Shown one piece after another: positions 20,641 to 31,050 of a stretch of 64,000 nucleotides of DNA. Numbering within the stretch: the first letter of the stretch is position 1; every line of letters starts with the position of its first letter. The DNA comes from Saussurea involucrata. Its lineage: Eukaryota > Streptophyta > Magnoliopsida > Asterales > Asteraceae. The notes beneath the pieces were generated by a model. That model ran no database searches, was not told the DNA's origin, and saw only the letters and a list, made by a program, of their open reading frames with translations. The translations under genes were made by a program, and so were the position numbers. The stretch spans positions 61,302,484-61,366,483 of the forward strand of contig CM066313.1 of NCBI GenBank assembly GCA_033807775.1. The letters run 5' to 3'.

Positions 20641-23600
20641 CAATTAGATTTAGGTACCCATTTTGGAATGGGTCCATCTTTGTTACCATTGATATCTGAT
20701 TTAACAAAAGTTCCTTTCACTTTCCATTCAAAATCCTTTTAAGGCACCATTTTCCTTGTACTTTGATGAAGTCACAACATTTTCTGTTCACAAAGTTGTG
20801 TCTTTTCTTTTTGAAAACTTTTAGTTGAGACTGAGTAATTTTTTCAGTCTTCTTTTCTTTATTTTGAAACATGTTTTCATTCTTCTTTTCTTTTGGTTTA
20901 GATTTAGAAGTATTTTCAACCTTCTTTTCTTTTATCTGAGTCTGAGAAAACAGCTTAGTCTTCTTTTCTGAATTCTGATTTGCTTTGTTAATATAAGAAA
21001 CATAAGTTATTAATATCAGATTTTTCTGAGGGGATTGGAATGACTAACTACCACACTGAACACATTCAAGATTCTTTCTTGCAAGTGACAATAGATCTTA
21101 AACATAAGTCTTTTCATTTTTATTGATATTGTTCAGAGTACAATTGCACTTATTACAAGAATTTCTAGCTTTGGGTTCAGAAGTAGTTTTCAACCCAATC
21201 TTCACAGAATTCTTTTTCAGATCATCTTTCCTTTTGCTTTCTTCTTTTTCTGAAACATTCAACTTTTTAGAATTAGCAGATGATTCAGATGATTCACCTT
21301 TTTCAAATGTACTTGATTCATCAAAGAATTTCTTATCTTCTTTTAAGGCATTAATCTTGAAAAGATCATATTCAACCTTTAACTTCTCAAGCTCTGTTAT
21401 TTTCTGGACATAAGTGTTGTTTTCTTTTAAAACTTGGTCCAGTTTAAAATCTACATCACAATAATCATTTTCAAGATCATCAAAAGTTTTTCTTAAGTCC
21501 TCAAGTTCTTGACTAACAAGTTTAAATCTATTTTCAAGTTCTGAAAAGCTTTCTGAAGTGAATTGAGAATTATCAGTTGAATCAGAACTTTGACTAACAG
21601 TTTCAGAATTCTGACCTTCAGACTCAGAGTTCTGACTTGTGGAGTCAGAATTCTGATTAGAAGACTCAGACTTCTGACTAACTGTTTCAGAAACCTTACT
21701 TGCATCAAATATACTTTCAATGTCAAGATATGGAAAACTTGGTTGTTTATTTTTGTAACTGACATTCAAAGAATCATATTTGAATTTAGCATCATTATAT
21801 TTTGGTTTCTCTTCTGTTGGTTTAGAAATCTCTTTCTTAACCTTGTTTTCTGAAGCTTCTGACTTCTCAGTTTTTCGTTCAGGAATTGTTTCCTTTGCTT
21901 TTACAGGACTTGATTTTTGTAAACTATCTGAACTTGTTATAGAACTAGCAGGTCTTACAAAAACTTCAACAATTTCTGGGATTTTTGGTTTAGGAACCTG
22001 TAGTTTATCAAAATCATAAAGATTTGTTGGAGCTCTTTTCAAAACAAGATTTTCTTCCAAACCTAATCCCATTTTAGGATTATAAAATCTTGTATCTTTA
22101 ACATTGCTAGTGAGAAGATTCAAGGTTTGTTGAGTTTGACCTCTTTTCAAATTAAGGTCTTCCAACTCCTTGATTTTTTTAGTACAACTTCTTTCTTTCC
22201 TCAAATAACATATCATATTTAATTTGTAAATCAACCTTTTCATCTTTTATTTCTGAAAATTGAATTTTTAATTCAGAAATCTTCTTTAAAAGATCAAAAT
22301 TCTCATTTTTGACGTTTTGTTTCTCAACTTCAGATTCTTCAAACTGTTCTTTAATTATCTCTTTTTCTGTCATGAACTTGTTAACCAGAATTCTTTCACC
22401 TTTTATTTGTTTTTTGAGTTTAACAAATTCATAATTCATATTGCCAATTTGAGTCATTAAGTCAATTTCAAGTGCAGAATGTACCTCAACAGAAGATTCA
22501 AAATCAACATCTTCATAATCAGAATCATCCTCATTCTTCATCTTGGCCATATAACTTTGCATTTGAGAAAAGTGAATGCAATCCTCTTCATCTGAAGTGT
22601 AATACAGCTAGTTCTCCTGTCCTGCCAACATTGCAATCTCATTATCTCTTTTCTTAGCCTGCTGAGCCTTCTTTGTGTAGTATTCATAATCTTTTACTAC
22701 TTTCACTCTGCAATCTCTGGCAAAGTGGCCAGTTTTCCATACTTAAAACACAAATCTTTCTCTTTCCTCTCTTCCTTTTCTTCTTTCTTCTCAAACTTAC
22801 TCTCTTCTCTATCTTCTTTCTTCTTATATCTCTCTTCAGAACTCCCCTGTTCTCTTCTGAACTTACCCTGAAACTTGTTCTTACCATATCTCTTGTTGAA
22901 AGTATTAGTCAACAAAGATAACTTTTCAGCAATCAGTTTGATATCATCATCTTCCTCTGATTCTTCTTCTTTCTCAGAATCTTCCTCTAACTTTGGTATT
23001 TCAGACAAATACACAGATTTCTTTGCAGTTTTAGTAACCTTGGTTTTTCTTTCAGAAAGCAGGGCTAACTGATCAGAAACACTCTTCTTCTCCTCCACTA
23101 CTTGCTTGACCGAATCCTCATGTTGATTCAGAACACATAATATATCATTTAAATCTTCCTCACACATGTCTTTATTCATTTGAAGACTTATTGCAAAAGA
23201 TGACCATTCTGAATTAAGAGAATTCAGAAATTTGTAATTAATCTCAGACTTTGTCTTTTTCAACCCATTCCTCCTGAGATCATTCAAAATAGTGCAAAAC
23301 TTTTCATAAGTTTGATTTAAACTTTCAAACTCTTTTGCTTTGAATCATTCATAAGCATTGATGCATTGGTTTAACATTGCTTGAATTGATTTTGCAGTGC
23401 CAAGCATTTGCTTTTCAAGTTCATCCCACATTTCTTTTGCTGATGTTCCACTATCAATTCTATTAAAAACCTCATTGGGAATTGTCAAAGTCAATAGCGT
23501 AACAACTCTTTTGTCAATTGCATGTCTGGTTTTCTGTGCTTCTGAGTACTAGAATAATTCTTCTTCACCCTAGTAGCAGGAATTTCTGGAGTTGTATCAG

Positions 23601-23787
23601 TTGCAGGTGTAGCAGCAACATCGACATAAACTTCAATTGGACCTTCTCGTATTGAGATCATCAAATTCTCATCAATATTGTCCAAGAATTGTATCATTCG
23701 AATTTTCCATTGCTGATATTCGTTCAGAATAAGAACAGGTGACTTCGTTTCAGATCCTATCGAGAGAAATTCTTTTGAAGACATGAT
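20641..23787 (-). pseudogene. SV1 gag (long Sirevirus type)
   Basis: Starts at ATG 23787 (MSSKEFLSIG) with the YQQWKIRMIQFL capsid motif. It then runs in several frames: 23287-22703 (capsid end and a knuckle where CFKYGK replaces CFKCGK), 22562-22179 and 22243-21098 (long Glu/Lys coiled coil), and a Lys-rich tail ending DGPIPKWVPKSN at about 20640. A stretch near 21576-21700 again encodes 7-residue Q-N-S-D/E repeats. Frameshifts at about 23490, 22710 and 22200, plus stops, make it non-functional. Confidence 0.8.
21576..21700. repeat. Second 21-bp palindrome array inside SV1 gag
   Basis: Right halves (TTCTGA or one-base variant) start at 21588, 21609, 21630, 21651 and 21672, exactly 21 bp apart, in the coiled-coil part of gag. 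It has the same core and period as the array at 18958 but lies 2.6 kb away in another protein domain. Confidence 0.9.
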
Positions 23788-23987
23788 TAGTAAAATTGAA
23801 TTTAATCGGTTCAACAGAAAGACAAATTCAGATTTCTTGGATCAAAATAGAATGAATTCAAGAATTGCTGAGAATTCAAGAATTGTACGTAGCAGCGAAA
23901 TCAATTGACGAATTGACCAAGAAACTTCAAGAACGTGATCAGGAAACCCTCAAGAACTCGATCTTGAACGAATTTGTTTGTTGATAA

Positions 23988-23999
23988 GCTCTGATACCA
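23988..23999 (-). promoter_or_regulatory. SV1 primer-binding site (tRNA-iMet)
   Basis: Minus-strand TGGTATCAGAGC, one base inside the 5' LTR that ends at 24001. The 200 bases between it and gag (23788-23987) are an untranslated leader with no ORF of note. Confidence 0.93.
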
Positions 24000-24000
24000 G

Positions 24001-24581
24001 TGGTAGAAACCAGGATTCAATCTTACAATCAAATATGAACAATCAAATAGTAAATGATAGAGATTTGGATCAACGCACTTGTATTCAATTAAGAACAGCT
24101 TACAAATCTAGAGAGAGAATCTCTCAAAGATTACAAAAGCAGAATACAAAGATATGCGTGATAGTTATGCGAAGATTAGTTAGCTTACAATTGCTAACTC
24201 CTATATATACTGTTAAAGAAAAGCTAAAGCTACAGTACATATACATCAAAGACTAATAGAACAATTACACGTGTCCTAATTAGTAACAGAATATAAAGGA
24301 AAATATCCTGTCATAAGTTCTGAACATGTTGTTCAGAACTTATGAACATTCTTCTGATAAAGCTCCTTAGAACTTCCTTCAAGCACTTGTGATATTTTCT
24401 TCATCATTGTCAGAAGTTCTGAGTCTGCTACTCAGAACTCTTAACCTTCAATTCAGACTTTCACACTTGTAATCTTTTTGAGACTTCTCAGATCAGAACT
24501 TCTGAGTCTTCTACTCAGAACTTCTGAGTCTTCTGTCCAGATCCCAACACTTGGTAATTTGACAAAACTCCAGATCTAACA
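24001..24581 (-). repeat. SV1 5' LTR, 581 bp
   Basis: Partner of 10849-11427. It ends CTAACA at 24581 followed by TSD ctact. It keeps the same palindrome pairs and the 33-bp hairpin (24312-24344). A TATA-like stretch (minus-strand TATATATAGG) lies near 24205. Confidence 0.95.
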
Positions 24582-24639
24582 CTACTTTTCAGGAAATAAG
24601 AAGTGAAGAGAAGATGAAACCAGACCAGATGGAGCTAAG

Positions 24640-24905
24640 TGTTAGAGCATTATTGTATTCAAGATTTACTGTAGAGTCAATGTACTGTATGAGTCTATAC
24701 AGTATTGTGAATGCCTTTATACCTTGTATGTCATGGGTATAAATAGACTTGTCTAGTTCATTTGTAAAAAACACTTTAGAAAGCTTTTGTAATCTTTTAG
24801 AAACCTTTTGTAATCCTTTGAGCTCAATACATGGATGACATATTTGCTCTCTAGATTCTCTCTCACTACATTCATATCTTATTGCTAGAGATTTGGGATT
24901 TAACA
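24640..24905 (+). repeat. C4 5' LTR, 266 bp (plus-strand copia)
   Basis: TGTTAGAGC at 24640 and TTTAACA at 24905 form inverted termini, and a tRNA-iMet PBS follows at 24908-24919. A TATA-like GGTATAAATAG near 24737 supports a promoter. No second copy was seen in the window, so the outer end is set only by the terminal motif. Confidence 0.75.
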
Positions 24906-24907
24906 AT

Positions 24908-24919
24908 TGGTATCAGAGC
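24908..24919 (+). promoter_or_regulatory. C4 primer-binding site (tRNA-iMet)
   Basis: TGGTATCAGAGC on the plus strand, two bases after the LTR end. It shows that C4 points opposite to its neighbours SV1 and SV2. Confidence 0.93.
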
Positions 24920-25626
24920 TAAACAGAAGATTCAAGCAGATCGAAGACCAAATTGAAGATTTTTTACACTAAAGCTGAAGAATTCGGATTGGGTGTTCAT
25001 CACTATTCATCACTGTTCATCAAGAATTCTAACCCTTCTTCATTTACTATTCATCCAGATTTCATCTTTTCTTTAATTTTTGATCTTTTGGATTGATTCT
25101 TGACATCATTGCACTCGGATTTGATTCCTGAACATCTTTAATTCTTGGATCAACACCAAAATCTGCACAGAATTTGCAGATCTGATCATTTTATATCATT
25201 TTTGTTCGAAAACTTTTTCTACTATTTTTGGATCAAAATTCGATTAAATTGATCGAATTACGATTTGTGATTAACTAAGAAAGTGTGTGGAATCAAATTT
25301 CGAACAAATCTGTGCAAATTTCATAACAATTGATCAAGAATTGAAAAAGTTATGGCTGATTTAGTGATTTTCGTGTTCGAAGTGCAGAATTCGGATCATT
25401 CTTGGTGAATTCGGATCATTCTTGGTGAATTCGGATCATTCAAAGAAGAATTCGGAGTGTTCTTGGAAATACAAGTGTAGAATTCGACTCAAGAAGGATT
25501 CGAATTGATTGAATTCGAACCCAGCTAGATTCGAATTGAGGAGAATTCGAACCGTGTTAGATTCGAATTGAGGAGAATTCGAACTGTGTTAGATTCGAAT
25601 TGAGTTGATTAAATTTTCCAAGTGTT
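24920..25626 (+). other. C4 untranslated leader
   Basis: AT-rich, without an ORF. It contains three 20-bp direct repeats starting with GAATTCGG at 25387, 25407 and 25427, then looser units pairing TTCGAATT and GAATTCGAA at about 25495-25610. All share a GAATTC or TTCGAA self-complementary core. Confidence 0.75.
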
Positions 25627-25905
25627 GAATTCGAACCCTTAAGCATCCGAATTCATAGAATTCGAACCCTTAAGCATCCGAATTCATAGAATTCGAACCC
25701 TTAAGCATCCGAATTCATAGAATTCGAACCCTTAAGCATCCGAATTCATTGAATTCAAACCCTTAAGCATCCGAATTCATTGAATTCGAACCCTTAAGCA
25801 TCTGAATTCATTGAATTCGAACCAAGTTAAGTCCGAATTGAGTGAATTCGAACCCTTCTTCATCCGAATTCGTTGAATTCGAACCCTTACTCATCCGAAT
25901 TCTTG
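25627..25905 (+). repeat. 31-bp minisatellite, nine units, in the C4 leader
   Basis: About nine tandem 31-bp units. Each has GAATTC at unit position 1 and again at position 23, so the cores are 22 and 9 bp apart in turn. The first units are nearly identical and the last three diverge (for example AAGTTAAGTCC). The short ORF crossing it is a by-product. Confidence 0.92.
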
Positions 25906-25929
25906 TGAATTTAAAAAAAAAAAAAAAGA

Positions 25930-26066
25930 GTTCTTACTGTGGATCAAATGATTTTGTGCATAAAGATTATACTTCTTATTGGTATGGTTCTTACAGTATT
26001 CCTTGTAAGAAATCTACACCTAACCCACTAGGACCCAAGTGCCATTGGGTACCAAAATCTGCTTAA
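25930..26066 (+). pseudogene. C4 gag C-terminal remnant
   Basis: Encodes a short tail ending NPLGPKCHWVPKSA and a TAA. The GP-x-x-x-WVPK-stop pattern marks the end of gag in the Sireviruses here (SV1, SV2). The rest of gag and all of pol are absent, so C4 looks like an internally deleted copy. A T-rich AG (GTTTTGTAG) follows the stop. Confidence 0.6.
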
Positions 26067-26743
26067 ACTGTTTTGTAGGTACATCATGTGTTGTACTGAT
26101 TTGTAGATACATACCACACACATGACTGAAAACAGAAGAGAAGCGGCGTATTTCTTTGAAGAATATTTGTACCATTAAGGGGGAGACAAATCATGAATGG
26201 TTTCTGAATACATCAATTCAGGACCCGTGCTTAAATGTAATTGGCTTTTGGACAAATCAGTTCAAAACCCGTTCTTCAAAGACTATGGCTTCTGAACAAC
26301 TCAGTTCAGGACCCGTACTTTAAAGACTAAGACTTCTAAACAAATCAGTTTAGAACTCACACTTCTCAGGTAATATCCTTAACTGCTATATATTTTTGTT
26401 TCAAGGAACAAGTGGCAAAAGGTAACATTGGATTATATTTGTTTCTACTGATTTGAAAACTTGAAACTTTACAAATTTAATTCAATAAGATGAAATTTTC
26501 AATTTTCATTCAATGAATTAAATGTGTGCTAAAAGATGATTTTACAAGAAACTTTGTACTATCTGAGTTAGATTTGCTTCAATTTTCACCTCTAAAATAA
26601 ATCGAAAGGTCAGCAAAACATGAATGAAATTATGCTGAATGCTCAAAGTTATGTGAATCTGGATATATATAGAATATAATGCTCAAAAAGCCTATATGTC
26701 AGAATGATGGATGAAAATGAAAATATGGGCAAAGCACTATGTT
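26067..26743 (+). other. Unassigned internal retroelement sequence with 44-bp repeats
   Basis: No gene is visible. It holds a purine tract TAAGGGGGAGA at about 26176 and a 44-bp direct repeat at 26202, 26246, 26290 and 26334, with the wording TCAGTTCAGGACCCGTACTT. The boundary between C4 and SV2 lies somewhere here or just to the right; I could not place it. Confidence 0.6.
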
Positions 26744-26832
26744 TTAGAACCAAGTGATTGAGATATCATTCATATTTTGTGATGGAAATTCGAACTTATA
26801 TAGACTATCATTTAGTTTGAAAGTTTGTGCCT

Positions 26833-27107
26833 GTGGCCTTTCTGGTTTGGGAGAGTAAGTCCTAAGGGGTGCTCGACACCTAGTCCCTAAGATCAACTGG
26901 TCTGGGATCGGCTGACCCAAATCCTGCAATAGAACCAGATAGAAAGCCATGTTCTACTGGTACAAATGGGTTTAAGATATATCGATGTGGCCTTTCTGGT
27001 TTGGGAAATTAAGTTCTAAGGGGTGCTCGTCACCTAGCACCTAAGGCCAACTGGTCTGGGATCTGCTGACCCAAATCCTGCTATAGAACCAGATAGAAAG
27101 TCATGTT
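26833..27107. repeat. Duplicated 121-bp segment (26833-26953 and 26987-27107)
   Basis: Two direct copies offset by 154 bp, about 90 % identical by eye, both containing GTGGCCTTTCTGGTTTGGGA and an AACTGGTCTGGGATC block. They lie where the env-like ORF of SV2 decays, so the duplication may have destroyed that gene. Confidence 0.85.
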
Positions 27108-27129
27108 TAACGGTGTATCTTATTCTTAC

Positions 27130-27832
27130 CAAATCATGTTTATTTGGTGTGAGGATTGATCTGGACTCCCCACTTTCCCGGTTAAGCATCTGTTGAGTAT
27201 GGAAAAGAGTGTATTCCACAGAGGTGGTAATCTGCCTCCGCGGAAGTCATTTCTCTTTCTTTGTGGTACGTTGTACCCCAACATTTCGACAAACCTGCAG
27301 AGCTCTTCATCTGTAGGTTCCTGTGCAAAGTCTTTAATCCTAGAAGACCTCTTGTGGGTAGGCTGAACTTAAGAGAGAACATCGTTCTGTTGAACTTGAG
27401 TTCAAGATGCTCGGATTTATCGGGTTTGGAGATGTAGCCTTTGATCTGTCGGTCTTCTGGATCAAATCTGCAACTTTGCCAAAATTGATTTATATATCTC
27501 GCATGGATTTTGTCCACGGTTTTGGACAGAAGAGGGTAGAGAATATGTTGTTTCAAGATATGGAGAAGTATAGCATGTGCTTTCCCAAAAGCAGTTCTTG
27601 AGGGAACAAGGTAGTGATTATTGGGTTTTAATGGTAGAACATTTGCAAAATGTTCATGAGCAAGGAAGTCTTGGAGATGGGTTGTCGGAGCAAAGTATGC
27701 TTCATCGCCTGAGTTATCTTGTTCTAGGTCTCTGGCGATTTCAGGGTTTTCTGAATATTCAGAGTGTTCAGGGTTTTCAGGGGAGTTCGCCGGTGAATGC
27801 GCATGGGAGATAGCTTGAGAAGACGAGGCCAT
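27130..27832 (-). pseudogene. SV2 env-like 3' ORF, N-terminal domain
   Basis: Starts at ATG 27832 with an acidic, Ser/Glu-rich leader (ENPEHSEYSENPEI). The conserved domain follows: LLHILKQHILYPLLSKTVDK, YINQFWQSC, LKFNRTMFSL, then in a second frame LCRFVEMLGYNVPQR, LPPLWNTLFSILNRCLTGK. This matches SV1 15125-16207 and S3 37052 onward. A frameshift lies near 27350. The C-terminal two-thirds is missing. Confidence 0.72.
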
Positions 27833-29219
27833 TTCTTGTATAAAGATAAGAATTTTGCAGGTTTTTGCAATGGTTCGTCGTAGAAGAAGACGAGTGTGCG
27901 TAAAGGTTTTATGAGGAGTGGTAACTTGGGTTTTATAGTGAAGGGTTGAATCTGAAGAGGTAAATATATGGAAGTGAATAATTTTTGGGGTCCGTACTTG
28001 AGTGTGAACGGCGGGTTCAACTTTCCAGGAGAATGTGTGCCGTGTACGTCCAATGAAAATGTGACACGTCAGTAGTGTCTAAGCACGACTTGACGTCGTG
28101 CGCGACCCATTAATGCTTGGCGCGCGTGTTTCTTTTCCTCCACATATTTTTCACTCAGAGTAAAATAGCCGTTACTGTTACAGAATGTCCCCAAGTTTGA
28201 AAATGACAGAAGCTCTGTAGAGATATAGCTCTGTTGTTTGAAACTCTCTTTGAATCCTCGGTTGCTTGCACCTTTACCAAAAATGTTTGAAAAGCATTGG
28301 AGAGGATCGATAGATTTTAGAGAAGAAATTTCATTCACGGAGGTTTTGGAGCTCTGTCAGAGCTAGCAGAAGCTCTATGAGAGGAAATTTCTCATAACTA
28401 AAAATCTATTAAACTTTTTGATCATCCAGGTTTTTAATCTCTTTAAGAATTGTTTTTAGGACATATTTTGAAGTTGGTGTCCTAGAAAACTGTTTTGAAT
28501 AAGGTTCTGTGCGAGTAACTATTTTTTAAATGCCTTTGTTGGTCAACATAGTTTCTTTGGTGGAATGAGCTCTGTGACCAACAACCTTTTGAGAATCTCA
28601 AAGAGTGCATTTGTGCAAAAGAGGTCTTTTTGAGAAGACATTCATAATCGATCAAAAGAGTTTAAATTTACGATCAGAGATTCTCTGGCAGAGCCTCTGT
28701 TGTGCTCAGCAGAGGCTCTATGACCTCAAATTTCTCATAACTCACAATTTATGCATCTTTTTGATCATTTGAAGTTTGAAATGTCTTTGGCAGTGTTTCT
28801 AGGAAATATTTGGAAATTTTTGTCCTAGAAAACTGTTTTCTAAAAAGATTTCTTACGAGATACTCACATTTTGACTTTCCTTTGTTTGGCGAAATTTTTG
28901 ACCTCTGTTGATTGTGGTTGATCACAATTCTTCTTTGGCTCCCACTTGAATGATCAACTTCTGTAGATTATTTCAAGGTCTCCTTCTGCTCCCCCTTGAT
29001 CTATGCTTGGGTCAAAATTTGATAAGTAATATGGGACATAGATCAAGTTTCTTAGAGGTTCTGTATAGACTGTCAGAGGTTCTGAGCAATCCTACAGAAG
29101 CTCTGTTTTTGTGCAGAACACTTGGTGATTAAGAACTTACATTCAGAAATAAATTAACCAGATAATAAAAGCAATGTATGTACATATTTACAGAAGATTA
29201 TATTATACTTACAAGGGTT
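27833..29219 (-). other. SV2 spacer between pol and the 3' ORF, with repeats and palindromes
   Basis: No gene is visible in 1.4 kb. Two diverged direct copies, about 220 bp each and offset by 343 bp, start near 28333 and 28676 (both with AAATTTCTCATAACT and CCTAGAAAACTGTTTT). Palindromes of the CAGAGGCTCTG type sit at 28352/28373, 28689/28710 and 29054/29075/29096, all 21 bp apart. Confidence 0.75.
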
Positions 29220-30866
29220 TTAACTCATGTTTATCATTCCCAACTTACCCACCAAGAAAAGAAATCTTTTCTCATCTAGTGCTTTGGGGAATAAGTCTGC
29301 AAGCTGGTATTCTGTAGGTACGAAGTGCATTTCGATTGTCCCATATTCAACATGGTGTTTCAGAAAGTGGTAACGGATATCGATATGCTTTGTTTTTGAG
29401 TGCTGTACTGGATTGGCAGAGATGGCTATGGCGCTCTTTGAGTCACAGAAGATGGGAATCTTGAATATGATGTGGCCATAGTCCTTAAGCTGAGTTTTCA
29501 TCCACAGAACCTGGGAGCAACAACTAGCAACAGCAACGTATTCGGCTTCTGCTGTAGATGTGGATACGCAGTTCTGCTTCTTAGAGGTCCAGCTGACTAG
29601 TTTACCACCTAGGAATTGACAACTCCCAGAGGTACTTTTTCTGTCGATCTTGCAACCTCCATAATCTGAATCTGTATAAGCTTTAAGACCAAAACCAGAG
29701 TTCTTCTGATACCAGAGGCCAAGATTTTTGGTCCCTTTGAGGTATCTGAAGATCCTTTTTACAACATTATAATGGGATTCCTTCGGGTTAGCTTGATATC
29801 TTGCACAAAGACATGTGGCATGCATTATGTCAGGTCTACTTGCAGTTAAGTATAACAGAGACCCAATAATTCTTCTGTAGAGCGTGCACTCTATAGGTAT
29901 GCCCTTTGAATCTGAGTCTAACATATTTCCTATGGCCATTGGAGTTCTCATTACAGAGGCATCAGAGAGACTATATTTTGAAAGTATGTCAGAGACATAT
30001 TTAGCTTGGTTTATGAAAATTCCCTCTCATGATTGTTTTACTTGGAGTCCGAGTAAGAAAGTTAATTCTCCCATCATACTCATTTCAAACTCACTCTGCA
30101 TGAGTTTTTCAAACTTTTTGCACTATTCTGAATTTGTAGACCCAAAAATTATGTCGTCCACATATATTTGTACAAGCATAATTTCATCACTTTTTCGTTT
30201 ATAAAACAAAGTGGTATCCGTCGTACCTCTGTCGTAACCATTATCAAGAAGAAAGGTAGAAAGTCTTTCGTACCATGCTCTTGGAGCCTGTTTCAGTCCA
30301 TACAGAGCTTTGTCGATGTAGTACACATATTTTGGGTACTTAGAGCTTTTAAACCCTGGTGGCTGTTGGACGTATACTTCTTCTTGGATTTCGCCTTTTA
30401 GAAAAGCATATTTTACATCCAATTGAAATACTTTAAAACCTCTGTGGGTTGCGAAAGGTAAGAAGATTCTTATGGCTTCGAGTCGTGCGACAGGGGCAAA
30501 AGTTTCATCCTTGGCCACCAGTCTTGCTTTGTTTCTTATGACCACTCTATCTTCATCTTTCTTATTTCTGAAGACCTATTTAGTCCATATGGCTTGTTTT
30601 CCTCGTGGCAGAGGAACTAAAGTCCAGACTTTGTTTCGCTCAAACTTTAGAAGCTCTTCTTGCATAGCATCTACCCAGTTTGGGTCGTCAAGGGCTTCAG
30701 AGATCCTTTTCGGCTCGATCACACTAATAAAGTTTGTAAAGAAACAAAAGTTAGCAGTGGCAGATCTTGTTTTTACCTTTTCAGACGGTTCGCCTATTAT
30801 AAGACTTGGAGGATGGCTCTTTGTCCACTTTGTTTTTTCTTGGGAGATGGTCATCAATTTCATCAA
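29220..30866 (-). pseudogene. SV2 reverse transcriptase and RNase H
   Basis: 30866-30576 is the pre-RT region (MQEELLKFERNKVWTLVPLP). 30545-30123 carries NKARLVAK, FAPVARLEAIR, LYGLKQAPRAWYERL and catalytic VDDIIFGS. 29951-29220 carries YLTASRPDIM, the RNase H TDSDYGG and STAEAEYVAV, and ends GKLGMINMS. A gap in the RT (30530) has lost the usual GYSQxEGIDYD residues, and stops lie near 30570 and 30120. Not functional. Confidence 0.85.
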
Positions 30867-31050
30867 GTTGCTCTTCAGAGGTTTCTAATTGTTGTTCTGG
30901 TGTAGCCGCTGTCGTAGATTTTGCTTTCGTGCTTGATCCTACAGATTGTGGAATGATTGGAATGAGTGGTGGTGTTTGTTCCTCTGAGGAAGTATAGTCT
31001 GAGTCTTCTCGTTCCTTTGTTATTGGTTCCTCTGTAGTTTCTGGAGTTGG

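Larger units (their letters stand above)
10849..24581 (-). mobile_element. SV1: complete, decayed Sirevirus-type Ty1/copia element, 13.7 kb
   Basis: Two LTRs (10849-11427 and 24001-24581) are flanked by TSD ctact (10844-10848 and 24582-24586). The PBS is at 23988-23999 and the PPT at 11428-11440. Order on the minus strand: gag, protease, integrase, RT, RNase H, then a 1-kb spacer and a long 3' accessory ORF. The long coiled-coil gag and extra 3' ORF are Sirevirus traits. By eye the LTRs differ at about 15 of 580 positions plus two indels (about 2.6 %). Stops and frameshifts break every gene. It separates the gag fragment at 9896 from the C4 LTR. Confidence 0.93.

Noticed and set aside
24908..24919. 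tRNA-Met gene suggested by TGGTATCAGAGC motifs
   Set aside because: Only the 12-base primer-binding match is present, always beside an LTR end. There is no cloverleaf.
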